From positions 744,001-808,000 of the forward strand of contig JACJYG010000005.1 of the NCBI GenBank assembly GCA_020636215.1: a stretch of DNA of 64,000 bases. Direction: 5' to 3'. The notes below the pieces were generated by a model that saw only the letters and a program-made list of their open reading frames with translations, had not been told where the DNA came from and did not search any database. The stretch is from Lewinellaceae bacterium. GTDB taxonomy: Bacteria; Bacteroidota; Bacteroidia; Chitinophagales; Saprospiraceae. Shown piece by piece: positions 50,792 through 59,855 of this stretch; position 1 is the first letter of the stretch; every line of letters begins with the position of its first letter. The position numbers and the translations under genes were made by a program.

Positions 50792-52868
50792 TACTCTTCT
50801 TTGTTAGCAGCATTACCTGCCATTTTAGTACCTTGAAACAGAACATTTCCGGTTTGTACTCTGGTATTTACCTGATCAACGCCTTTATTTAAAAGTCGAT
50901 TTAGCCTTCCTCTTATTCGAGGATGAGTTCTGGCCAGAATTGTGCCTTTGAATCGCTTACTGAATTGTGCGGCATTAAGCCTCTGCATCAAAGTGACTCC
51001 CGTAGGAGTAACCGCTTTTACTGTAGTTGTTGCTCTTCCCACGGGGACAGCGGTAGCAACCGTATTAACAAATCCCATGGTGTATTCATCCTTCGAAGCG
51101 TAATGCCCCGCTAAATGGGTGGTGTGAGTATCGAATGGATTGAATCTTTGAGTTGTCAGCCAGGCATCATTAGCTAAACCATAAATGAAACTACCGACAA
51201 AACCTGAGTTTTGTACATTCTCAAAAAAGTTCGGTTCATAAGCTCTTATAGCGGGACCCGTATAAGATGCCCCTGCCACTGCGGCATACTCAATTTGTCC
51301 TTCTTCATTTCGAGTAATCGATCCACTATCACCGTATCTGATCGAAAATGTGCCATCATCATTCTTCTTTATCTTCCCATGTCGAATATCATCATCATCT
51401 TGTTTTCTCCGATACCGCCTTGCTTCCCGTCTTGACTCGAAAAGCCCAAATGGATCCAAGTAGCTATTAGGGTTATTGAATCCAAATCTATAGGGTGTCC
51501 AATCAGGAGCCCAATCTGCTAATGGATCCACCTGATTCCACCGACCGATAGTCGCATCATAACTCCTAAACTCCGCCAGATCCCAATTCAACCCCAGGTC
51601 TTCATTTCTTTCAATACCATTGAACAGGTACCTATTCTCTGGAGCAACAGCAGCATACCATGCCCCATATGCCCCATGCCAAACGGGTAATAGTGGCTCT
51701 CTTGCGTAATCTCCAACTCATTCTCCCCAGTACTCGGGTTATCCTTTATTTCAATGAAACTGTCTTCGTTAAAGTCAGCAAAGGCCAGCCGGGTGTTGCC
51801 TAAATGGTCCTGGTGCCAATACTCCGCTACAAAACGGCTGATATCGCCTTCGCTGCGGTTGCCGCCGGACGGGTATTCCGCCACCAGGCGGCCGTCAGGG
51901 GCGTAGATGGCTTCCAGTACGCCGTCGCGATATTCTACACCATTGTCATATTCTACTTCCCCAAACTCGCCATCCTTTTTCCACTTTCGCCCTGTAGCGT
52001 CGTAGGTGAGGGACATGGCGCCTATGGAAGTAGGTAAGTTAAGGAAATTGTATTGCATCATCAACCCCTTGTGGGGGTCGAAGGTGAGGTTGCCGTTGTT
52101 GTCATGCACATACTCGGCCGAGGGGCTTACCCCCGGTTTGAAGCCATAGGGGCGATAGGGGGTTGGAGCCAGGTCTCCCACCCTTAACAGCCGGTTGCTG
52201 GGCGTATCGTAAACCAACGTCATCCGGTCTATCTCCTGCGGCGTAAAGCAGTTTGCATCTGGAACCAGGCCGCGCCGGGTAATGGACAGGATATTCCCCA
52301 CATCGTCATAAGACGCGCTTACCTGATAGTAATTGTTCATATCGATAATGGGGTAATATCGGTAGGGCTTGCCAGGCGCTCTTCGCCATAATTACCGCTC
52401 AACAGGCGGTTCAGAGGATCATACCCGAACTCATAAAACTTGACAACCCGGCCCGTTACCTTCCAGCGCAAACGCTGGATATTGCCGTTGGGCTCATACC
52501 TGTCGAAGTGCATGGCAAACAATGGCCGCCGCTTGGTGATCACCACATCTATCTGTTCGCTGGGCGATGAAACCACTATTTCATCCAGCAACAGGTATGG
52601 GCCTTCCAGCATGCTCATCAACGTATCCGGCACATAAGCCGTTGAACCGTCGCATAGCGCAATGAGCTTGATGGTTAAGGGGTAGGTAAAATCGCCGGCA
52701 TCCATATTGCAGATGGCATTGTAGATTTGGGCCAGCGATGCTTCCTGCTCCTGCTTTTCCACTTCCGTACAGCCCAAATCCGGCGGCTGGCAGCCCTCCT
52801 CTGGTGTTGGCGGGGAGCAATCCGGCAGATCTACCAACTCCTGGGCACGGGTGGCAATGAACCCGCTC
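50791..52868 (-). pseudogene. Rhs core end with unknown toxin tip (cassette E), frameshifted
   Basis: Three consecutive frames make one protein. 52868-52337: DLGCTEVEKQEQEASLAQIY, then RYEPNGNIQRLRWKVTGR. 52340-51588: SYDDVGNILSITRRGL to the YYPFGMGHMG segment. 51591-50791: NWDLAEFRSYDATIGRW and the toxin. Shifts lie near 52340 and 51662; at the latter, one C restores YAAVAPENRYLFNGIERNEDLG. The tip (FESRREARRYRRKQDDDDIR, then LNAAQFSKRFKGTILARTHPR, ending AGNAANKEE) belongs to no family I recognise. The 5' end is cut by an IS4-type remnant. Confidence 0.75.
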
Positions 52869-53609
52869 ACATCCAGGGGCTTCGCCAGCTATGCCGTGCT
52901 TTACCTCCACATGTTCTACGGCAGCAATTGCATCATCCGCCTCAAAAAGGATTTTAACCCTACTGTCGTAGCTTTCCTTAAAAGCAGGGCCCCAGAACTG
53001 CTCGTCGAAACCCCTATGCCCGAAAGGGCCACGCGCTGCCTGCGCAAACTCGGACACAAAGTTAGCCGTAAGGACACCATCCGTTACCGCCTCATCCGTG
53101 TTGAACTGCCCAACGGCGAGGTAGAGGTGCTCATGACATCCCTGCTCCACCGCCGAAAGTACCACCGCCGGCACTTCGCCGGCCTATACAACTCCCGCTG
53201 GGGCGTGGAAACCTGCTTCCATATCCTCAAAAGCTACTTCCAGGCGGCTGTCTTCGCTTCTTACACCAACGAAAGCATCCGGCAGGAAGTGTGGGCTATG
53301 TTCGCCCTGTTCAACCTGCAGAGCATGTGCCAGTTCGCCCTGGAAAAGCAAGTGGGGCAAAAAACGCAAGGCAGAAAGTATGCCTATCAGCTCAACCGAA
53401 ATGTCGGCCTGGGCTATCTCAAACGTTTCCTGCCGGCACTCTTGCTGGACGGGCCTAAACGATGGTGGGCCAGAGTCAAAGAACTCCTGGCCCTACTTCT
53501 TTCTGTCCTGGAGCCTATCCGGACGGACAAAAACCGCGTCCGCAAAAAGGGCCTGATGCGAGGAGCAGAGCGCCATATCTACGAACCCAATTACAAACCC
53601 TCGCTTTAG
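52866..53609 (+). pseudogene. IS4-family transposase, N-terminally truncated
   Basis: Begins inside the protein (PLTSRGFASYAVLYLHMFYG) at the junction with Rhs cassette E. Visible motifs are RYRLIRVELPNGEVEVLMTSL and YNSRWGVETCFHILKSYFQ (the Y-R-E-K-like motif with the catalytic Glu), followed by FALFNLQSMCQFALEK. The first part, including the first catalytic Asp, is missing. The frame is otherwise open for about 240 residues. It is unrelated in sequence to the intact IS4 element at 37331. Confidence 0.8.
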
Positions 53610-53864
53610 CCCGCCCGGGCGACACGCGCTCCTGTCAAAATTCGGGCCATCGGCCAAGCCGTTGGGAAGGGGGCTCTTTTGCCCCGCTTCATTATCTTTG
53701 CATTGCTCCGGCGCAATGGCGGCGGAGCGGCGGGTTTTTAACCTTTGGTTTCGGTTTTGGGGCTTAACTTAATGGGGTTGCCGCCATGTTCTTCCGATGA
53801 ATTTCCAAGGCCTTTCAAAGCCCTCCTTTGCGTTGCTTCGTTCGCTTATACATATAAGAGCCTC
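53610..53864. other. Gene-free stretch up to the ISKra4-family element
   Basis: 255 bp between the IS4-type transposase remnant and the left terminal repeat of the ISKra4-family element. It contains short GC-rich inverted words (GCTCCGGCGCAATGGCGGCGG) and no convincing gene. Confidence 0.5.
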
Positions 53865-55339
53865 GGGCGCAGTTGTGATTTGTCCCCCGGCTTGAAATAG
53901 AAAAGGTGGCGAGGATTGAGCATCTTTAGGGTGCTTAAACCAAAAAAAAATGTCGCACCTCACCACCCTTTCAAAGATACAGAAGTTCATTGAAGAAAAC
54001 GTCATCAGTAAAGCTAAAGGCATGGGCGCAATTGTTAAGAGCAGGGCATCTGTACGCCTACGAAACGGAAGCTCTTGGCTGTATCCATGGGCTTTACGAT
54101 TTTATCAGCGAGCAGCTGCTACCGGAGGCAGCCCTTCAAATTGCTGATCAACTGGTGGATCAAGGTACCGGGCGTCAGGCGGGCGCAAGATTGAAATACA
54201 GTACTTTAAGCTGCGAATAGCCACTGGTACCAGCAGCTTGAAGTTCAAAGCCCATATGTCAAGCAGCCGGGAAAAGGCTGGAATGTACTCGGCAATTACT
54301 GGCTGTCCACTGGAATATCATCGATGGGTACCAGCCCGGCATTATATGACAGAGTCGGCTATTGCGCTGCATTAGGGGCCTCGTACGAGATACCCATCAG
54401 ACGCTGGGCAAATTTGGCGTACAGCTATGCCTTAGCTCCGTGCGCGATATTACCAACCGCCTGGCGAACCATTGTTTTGAATCGGGCGAAGAAAATGTAA
54501 TCGCTGGGTACCAGGCGAGACACTAGAGGGTAAGCGGGTAGTGATCTCCATAGACGGATACCGGACGCGAACCCGAAGCTATGATGACAACTATAACGAT
54601 TCGGGGAATGCCACTTACCAAACCGCCTGGTGTGAGCCGAAGCTATTCGTCATCGATGTGCTGGATGAAAAAGGGCAGCCAGAGCGCCACGAATTACCCA
54701 TTTATGGGTGCCGCTTTGCCGAAGCTGATGTGCTGGCTTTGCTGGAACGCTATCTGAAGCGGCTCCATATAGCGAAAGCCAAACAGGTACAGATTATAGC
54801 AGATGGCGCTCCCTGGATATGGAATAATGTTAAGCAAGTGCTGTTGAGCCTGGAAGTACCGCCAGGGGCGCATTGTGGAAACGCTCGACTATTATCATGC
54901 CTCGCAATATGTCCATGGTACTTGGTGGAGCAAATGCCCCAACGGGTGGGCAAAACGCAGCGCAATGCGTATTTGCAGCAGTTCAAGGGCTGGCTGTGGA
55001 ACGGGAACGCCGGGCTTATCGCCGAAACTTGCCGGGCTGTGTTCAAACGGTACGGAAAAATCGTCAACCGGTGGCTGAATTACCTGGAAAAGCACCAGGA
55101 CAAAACCCGGTATGCGGAATTTGAACAGGCCAAACTGATGTGCGGCAGTGGCATCATCGAATCGGCTATCCGCCGCGTCATCAACCTGCGCTTCAAGAAT
55201 GCTTCGACATTCTGGGACAAACAGGTGGTGGAAAAGCTATATTTTCTGCGGGCGGCGCTACTGGCTAAACGATGGGATATTGTCATGGAAAACCTCACAA
55301 AATAAAATTGATCCAGGGGGACAAATCACAACTGCGCCC
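53865..55339 (+). mobile_element. ISKra4-family insertion sequence with intact ends and broken transposase
   Basis: A perfect 24-bp terminal inverted repeat begins GGGCGCAGTTG (53865-53888, complement at 55316-55339). A 9-bp target duplication AAGAGCCTC lies at 53856-53864 and 55340-55348. Total 1475 bp, a normal ISKra4 size. The insertion lies about 13 bp after the stop of a restriction endonuclease remnant. Confidence 0.9.
53950..55305 (+). pseudogene. ISKra4-family transposase, multiply frameshifted
   Basis: N-terminal pieces are in different frames (HLTTLSKIQKFIEENVISKA, then LRAGHLYAYETEALGCIHGL). The longest part (54541-55305) includes ISIDGYRTRTRSYDDN, QIIADGAPWIWNNVKQVLL and AEFEQAKLMCGSGIIESAIRRV, the catalytic region of ISKra4-type enzymes. 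A further shift lies near 54880: the DYYHASQYVHG segment is in another frame. It needs help in trans to move. Confidence 0.8.
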
Positions 55340-55361
55340 AAGAGCCTCTTATTCCTCACTT

Positions 55362-55690
55362 TCATAACCGCTTGCCATAAAAATGAATCAGATGTGATGG
55401 GTTATTGGCGATCCGGGCTTCGGTATCCCAGGAGATATTGGAGACATATTTCACCATGGCCGATTTATTTGGAAATGCGGCCACATAGACAAGTCCAGCG
55501 GTTGAACCTTGAAAAAGCCTAGTCAGTTCCTGATGCTTTTTGGGATCGGCCGGGCCATGACTGGCCACTGCCTGATCAGCATTGCGCCGGGGGCAAAGCG
55601 AGGAGCAAATTCCTCAATAATTTCCTTAATAAACTGACTATGTTTGCCAGGACAGATGTAGATGTCTTGCCATCCCCGTCCACCTCAACT
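55362..55690 (-). pseudogene. BsuBI/PstI-type restriction endonuclease remnant
   Basis: Two frames on the minus strand give LEVEVDGDGK, PGKHSQFIKEIIEEFAPRFAPGAMLI and, after an internal deletion at about 55570, ASHGPADPKKHQELTRLFQ, GLVYVAAFPNKSAMVKYVS, then SWDTEARIANNPSHLIHF. These match the C-terminal half of BsuBI/PstI-type type II endonucleases (SPGKH, SHGP-K-H-EL, AFP, E-W-A--PSHLIHF). The central segment with catalytic residues after GGxLIY is lost. No partner methyltransferase is in the window. Confidence 0.75.
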
Positions 55691-55820
55691 TCCAAGGCAC
55701 TATGCCCAAAACTCCCCCCCCTCCAATCTTCATCACACCCTTGTTTCCCTACCCGCCTTTTCCAAACCTTGCACCCATCAAACATCAATTCACGTCAATT
55801 TCGACACTCAATCAAAACAC

Positions 55821-56217
55821 ATGGTACGACGCGACCGAATTCCGTACTACGCACAAGCAGCCGCTGCTGCCCCCGCCGCTCCGGTAAACGGCAATGGCAA
55901 CGGCAATGGCGCTGCAGCGGAAAAGAATGTCATCAACGCCGGCAACATGCTCGGCCGGCCGACTGTAGCCGTATCGGAACGGGCGGATGCCCGGGTGATC
56001 CAGTCCATACAGACCGACCCCTATTTCTCCATCAAGGTCAGCACCGTGGGCGCTACCCAGCCCGAGAAGGTCATCCTCTTCGACGGCTCCAAGGGCTACC
56101 AGTTCGGCTACAACGATTTCAACGGAGCCAACGTGGCCATCGAAGGGCTCAGCGCCCATTATCAGTTCATCCTCAACGACCTGGTGCACAATGCCAGCTA
56201 CCAAACAGGCGAAACCT
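55821..56217 (+). CDS. Unknown protein, C-terminally truncated (structural-protein-like)
   Basis: From MVRRDRIPYYAQAAAAAPAA, through a Gly/Asn repeat (NGNGNGNG), to a beta-rich region (FSIKVSTVGATQPEKVILFD, then GYNDFNGANVAIEGLSAHYQ and NDLVHNASYQTGETYF). From about 56218 the frame only reads the complement of the DUF502 gene, so the true end is lost. The composition and the NDLVHNASY segment are reminiscent of capsid or other virion proteins of small Bacteroidota elements, but no family can be named. An upstream start at 55662 looks non-coding. Confidence 0.4.
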
Positions 56218-56845
56218 ATTTTTCATTTTCCTTGAATAGAATAGCCGAACCCGTCCCCACCCCGATAATCGTGCGCATGGCATCCTCCGGGCGGGTATCC
56301 ACAAAGCGGACCCGTTGCTCCGGGACATGGAATATAAAACCATTGGTCGGATTAGGCCCGGTAGGCACAAAGATAGTAATATAGCCGTTGCCCAATTCAT
56401 CGTCAGTGACAAAGCCGGTCATTAGCATGCCGTTGTTAAACACATCGGCCAGCACCACTTGAGAGAAGGGCGTTTTTTTGGCGCCGAAAAATTGGCGGAC
56501 TGTTTCCCGGAGCACCGAGTAGAAAGGCAATTGCATGAGCCACCGCTCTTCAAAACGGGTAAACATCCGGCTGCCAAAGCTCGTCCGCACCACCAACCCG
56601 ATCATGAAAAAGGCCGTGATTACAATGGCGAAAGACAGCAGGTCGATGATCCATTCCGCTACACCTTGAGAAAAAGGAAACAGAGGCCGAATGGGCGCCA
56701 GGATGCTGGAGAAAAAATTGACGATAAAGCGAACCAGCATTATTAAAATGGTGAAAGGCAGCACCACAGCGATGCCGCCAATGACTGTGGTGAGGAAAAA
56801 GCGGCGCAGGCGCCGGAGGAATACCTTCAAGCGTTTGGGCATCAT
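56216..56845 (-). CDS. DUF502 family membrane protein
   Basis: 209 aa with two long hydrophobic segments (about 17-50, FLTTVIGGIAVVLPFTILIM; about 66-90, IIDLLSFAIVITAFFMIGLV). VFNNGMLMTGFVTDDELGNGYITIFVPTGPNPTNGFIFHVP is the family signature. DUF502 proteins are conserved inner-membrane proteins of unclear role. The stop codon is shared with the end of the truncated plus-strand gene, the border between accessory and core DNA. Confidence 0.9.
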   Translation of the reverse strand: MMPKRLKVFLRRLRRFFLTTVIGGIAVVLPFTILIMLVRFIVNFFSSILAPIRPLFPFSQGVAEWIIDLLSFAIVITAFFMIGLVVRTSFGSRMFTRFEERWLMQLPFYSVLRETVRQFFGAKKTPFSQVVLADVFNNGMLMTGFVTDDELGNGYITIFVPTGPNPTNGFIFHVPEQRVRFVDTRPEDAMRTIIGVGTGSAILFKENEK

Positions 56846-56998
56846 AGTTTTTGGTTTTTTTACAAAACATCTTTACGCCCAGTCAAAGTTGATCCCTCCT
56901 TTCAGGCGATGAAAAAAATATTGCTTCGAACTTGTGAGTAGGCTGTTATAATATGCTACAATTTTCTCAATTTCAGGACATGCTAAAATATTACGGTT

Positions 56999-57508
56999 AT
57001 GATCGCTAAAGCTCTGTCCCTCCGTCTCGACCTTTTCTTTTTTGGCCTGTTTCTCCTGGTCGGCCTCATTATGCGGTTCACTGCCAACCCGCAGCCCTCC
57101 ATCGTTGCGTTTGAACTGGCGGGCAACCTTGAAAAAGCAAACAGCCTAATCCAACAATGGGGGCCGGAAGGGCAGCGCCTGGCCCGCCGGAGCCTGTATT
57201 GGGATTTTCCTTTCATCCTGGCCTATAGCCTCGGCCTGGCCCTACTCCTCTTTCGCGCTTACAACTGGAGCCTGCACCTTTATTTGCCTTATTTGTTGAT
57301 CGCCGCCATCGCCGCCCTGCCCCTGCTGGCCGGCCTGCTGGATGTGGGGGAAAATCTCTGTTTACTGCAATTACTGAATGGTAAACAAGCTGAATGGTTG
57401 CCCTTGGCCGCCCGCCGGCTGGCCCTCATCAAGTTTTCCTTTGTTGGGATTGCCGTACTGGTTGTTTTGGCTGGGAAGGTGGCTCAACAGTGCGTCAGTC
57501 GGTCGTGA
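56999..57508 (+). CDS. Unknown integral membrane protein
   Basis: 169 aa with four hydrophobic segments (about 9-27, 66-86, 92-115, 140-162). The loop between the first two holds NPQPSIVAFELAGNLEKANSLIQQWG, typical of small uncharacterised membrane proteins in several phyla. No catalytic motif is seen. Gene alone; inner membrane. Confidence 0.6.
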   Translation: MIAKALSLRLDLFFFGLFLLVGLIMRFTANPQPSIVAFELAGNLEKANSLIQQWGPEGQRLARRSLYWDFPFILAYSLGLALLLFRAYNWSLHLYLPYLLIAAIAALPLLAGLLDVGENLCLLQLLNGKQAEWLPLAARRLALIKFSFVGIAVLVVLAGKVAQQCVSRS

Positions 57509-57635
57509 TCAGTGCGCCAGTTGCCTGGATGTGGCCCGCCCACTGCCCTCCCGATCTCGATCCACCGGATCTCGTCGGGATGCGAAGGTGTAAGCCCCTC
57601 CGCAGCTGCGATGCATCGTTTCAACTGCCCACTGC

Positions 57636-58697
57636 CTACTGCTCACTGGCATACATTTCCTCATAATATTGCTGATACGCCCCCGAGGTCACCCGTTCCA
57701 GCCATGCCGTATTTTCCAGGTACCATTGGGCAGTCCGGCGCAGGCCGTCGGCAGCTTGGACCGCAGGTTCCCAGTTAAGTTCGTGTTTCAGCTTGGAGGC
57801 ATCGATGGCGTATCGGCGGTCGTGGCCAGGGCGGTCTTTGACGAAGGTGATGAGCTGGCGGGAGGCGCCGGCAGGGCGGCCCAGCAATTCGTCCATGATA
57901 TCGCAGAGCTGGTGTATCAGGTCGATATTTTTCCACTCATTATTGCCGCCGATGTTATAGGTTTCGCCGGTTCTGCCCTGATGGTAGATCAGGTCAATGG
58001 CGGCGGCGTGATCCCCCACCCAGAGCCAGTCGCGGGTATATTGGCCATCACCGTAGACGGGCAGCGGTTTGTTGTGCCGGATGTTGTTGATCATCAGAGG
58101 CAGTAGCTTTTCCGGAAACTGGTAGGGGCCGTAGTTGTTGGAACAATTGGATACGACCACGGGCAGGCCATAGGTGTGGTAGTAGGCGCGCACCAGATGG
58201 TCCGAACTGGCTTTCGAAGCCGAGTAGGGAGAGCGCGGGTCATATGGGGTTTCTTCGGTGAAATAGCCAGTATCGCCCAGGCTGCCGTAAACTTCATCGG
58301 TGGAGATATGGTAGAACCGCTTGCCTTCGGCATCCTTCCAATGATGGCGGGCGGCATTGAGCAGCACCACCGTACCTACAATATTCGTCTCGATAAAACT
58401 CATCGGGTTGGCAATAGAACGGTCGACATGCGATTCGGCAGCCAGGTGGATGACGCCATCGAAGCCGTACTGTTCGAATAACTGTTGCATCTGCTCCGCT
58501 TGCGTAATATCTCCTTTTACGAAGGTATAATTGGATTTATCCTCCACATCCTTGAGATTTTCCAGGTTGCCGGCGTAGGTGAGTTTATCCAGATTGATAA
58601 TGTGGTAATGGGGGTATTTATTCACCATCAGCCGCACCAGATGGGAGCCGATGAAGCCGGCGCCACCAGTGATTAGGATTGTTTTTTTCAAAGCCAT
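57636..58697 (-). CDS. rfbB: dTDP-glucose 4,6-dehydratase
   Basis: 353 aa, normal length. NAD-binding GGAGFIGSH (11-19), the catalytic triad region STDEVYGSLG (Asp134/Glu135 after Thr133) and YSASK (Tyr158, Lys162). HLAAESHVDRSI and SNCSNNYGPYQFPEKLLPLMI are RfbB hallmarks. It converts dTDP-D-glucose to the 4-keto-6-deoxy sugar for rhamnose and related sugars in lipopolysaccharide or exopolysaccharide. The companion rml genes are not adjacent. A good promoter lies upstream. Confidence 0.94.
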   Translation of the reverse strand: MALKKTILITGGAGFIGSHLVRLMVNKYPHYHIINLDKLTYAGNLENLKDVEDKSNYTFVKGDITQAEQMQQLFEQYGFDGVIHLAAESHVDRSIANPMSFIETNIVGTVVLLNAARHHWKDAEGKRFYHISTDEVYGSLGDTGYFTEETPYDPRSPYSASKASSDHLVRAYYHTYGLPVVVSNCSNNYGPYQFPEKLLPLMINNIRHNKPLPVYGDGQYTRDWLWVGDHAAAIDLIYHQGRTGETYNIGGNNEWKNIDLIHQLCDIMDELLGRPAGASRQLITFVKDRPGHDRRYAIDASKLKHELNWEPAVQAADGLRRTAQWYLENTAWLERVTSGAYQQYYEEMYASEQ

Positions 58698-58716
58698 ATC
58701 ACAATTTTTTATGCCG

Positions 58717-58748
58717 CAAAACTAAACATTTCCACCAGCCCATACCAA
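58717..58748 (-). promoter_or_regulatory. Promoter of rfbB: -7 TAGTTTTG and -33 TTG
   Basis: On the minus strand TAGTTTTG (58724-58717) fits TAnnTTTG and TTG (58748-58746) lies 21 bp upstream. The distance from the -7 element to the ATG is 19 bp. Confidence 0.55.
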
Positions 58749-58841
58749 TCTGTTGTTTTGAATCGGCAGCAGAAAACAGAATTCCTTACATTTGCTACCC
58801 GATCGCGGTTTTGAAGTAAGAAACCATAATAGAATAAAGCT

Positions 58842-59600
58842 ATGCGAAACATTTTATTGTTCTTCTTTGTACTCCTGCTGCCTCTTTTGGGTGGTGCACA
58901 AGGCTACGACAATGCCCTCAACAAAGGCAACGGGCTGCTCATCCACCTGAGTTATGGCGGCCACTCACCAGGCGGCGACCTGGCCGATCGCTTCGGGCCG
59001 GCTTTTGCCGTAGGGTCCGGAATCGACTTCATTACCACCAAAAATAACTGGATCGCCGGGCTCGATTTTTCCTATTATTTCGGCTCCAATGTAAAGGAAG
59101 ATGTACTGGCTTCCCTGCGCACCCCAGAGGGCTTTATCATCGGGAACGATCGTTCCTATTCGGATATTCGACTGCGCATGCGTGGGTTTTACGCCGGCGG
59201 CCACATCGGAAAGGTCTTCGGACTGGGCTTTGCCAATCCGCGTTCCGGTATTCGCCTTACCCTGGGCGCCGGGCTGTTACAACATAAGGTGCGCATACAG
59301 GATGACCCTCAGAGCGGCGTCCCCCAACTGTCGGACGAATACAAAAAAGGATACGACCGGCTATCCAATGGCCTGGCGTTTACGGAGTTTATTGGCTATC
59401 AAGTGCTTAGCATGGACCGCCGGGTCAATTTCTATATCGGTATGGAATTTACCCAAGGTTTGACGATGAGCCGCCGGGATTATAACTTCGATACCCGATC
59501 CAGGGATGAAACCGAGCGCCTCGACCTGCTCTTTGGCTTCAAAGCGGGATGGATTCTGCCGATTTATTTTGGGAAGGGGTCGGAGGAGATATATTACTAG
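58842..59600 (+). CDS. Outer-membrane beta-barrel-like protein
   Basis: 252 aa with a signal peptide (1-20, ending LLGGAQ). Alternating aromatic/hydrophobic strands (NNWIAGLDFSYYFGSNV, then IRLTLGAGLLQHKVRIQ and VNFYIGMEFTQGL) and the ending LFGFKAGWILPIYFGK suggest an 8- to 10-strand barrel. Such proteins often accompany gliding or export loci, but no specific family is claimed. Divergent from rfbB. Confidence 0.65.
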   Translation: MRNILLFFFVLLLPLLGGAQGYDNALNKGNGLLIHLSYGGHSPGGDLADRFGPAFAVGSGIDFITTKNNWIAGLDFSYYFGSNVKEDVLASLRTPEGFIIGNDRSYSDIRLRMRGFYAGGHIGKVFGLGFANPRSGIRLTLGAGLLQHKVRIQDDPQSGVPQLSDEYKKGYDRLSNGLAFTEFIGYQVLSMDRRVNFYIGMEFTQGLTMSRRDYNFDTRSRDETERLDLLFGFKAGWILPIYFGKGSEEIYY

Positions 59601-59855
59601 GGATGGCGGGGGAAGGTAATGGTTGAATGGCTGACCGGTCTCTAATGAGCCGGTTAAAAATGGTTGAATGGTTTTTACCCGGCTGCGATAGCAGACGTGG
59701 CGAGGACGGGGAATGGCGAATGGATACTCGGAACCTCTCCACTCAAAGCCATTCTTTTTATTGCAATATTGCAATATACTACTTCCCACCATACAGGTTA
59801 ATATCAAGCAGGAGAGGCAGGGATTACTGCCTGAATTGAAGAAAAACGAGAAGAG

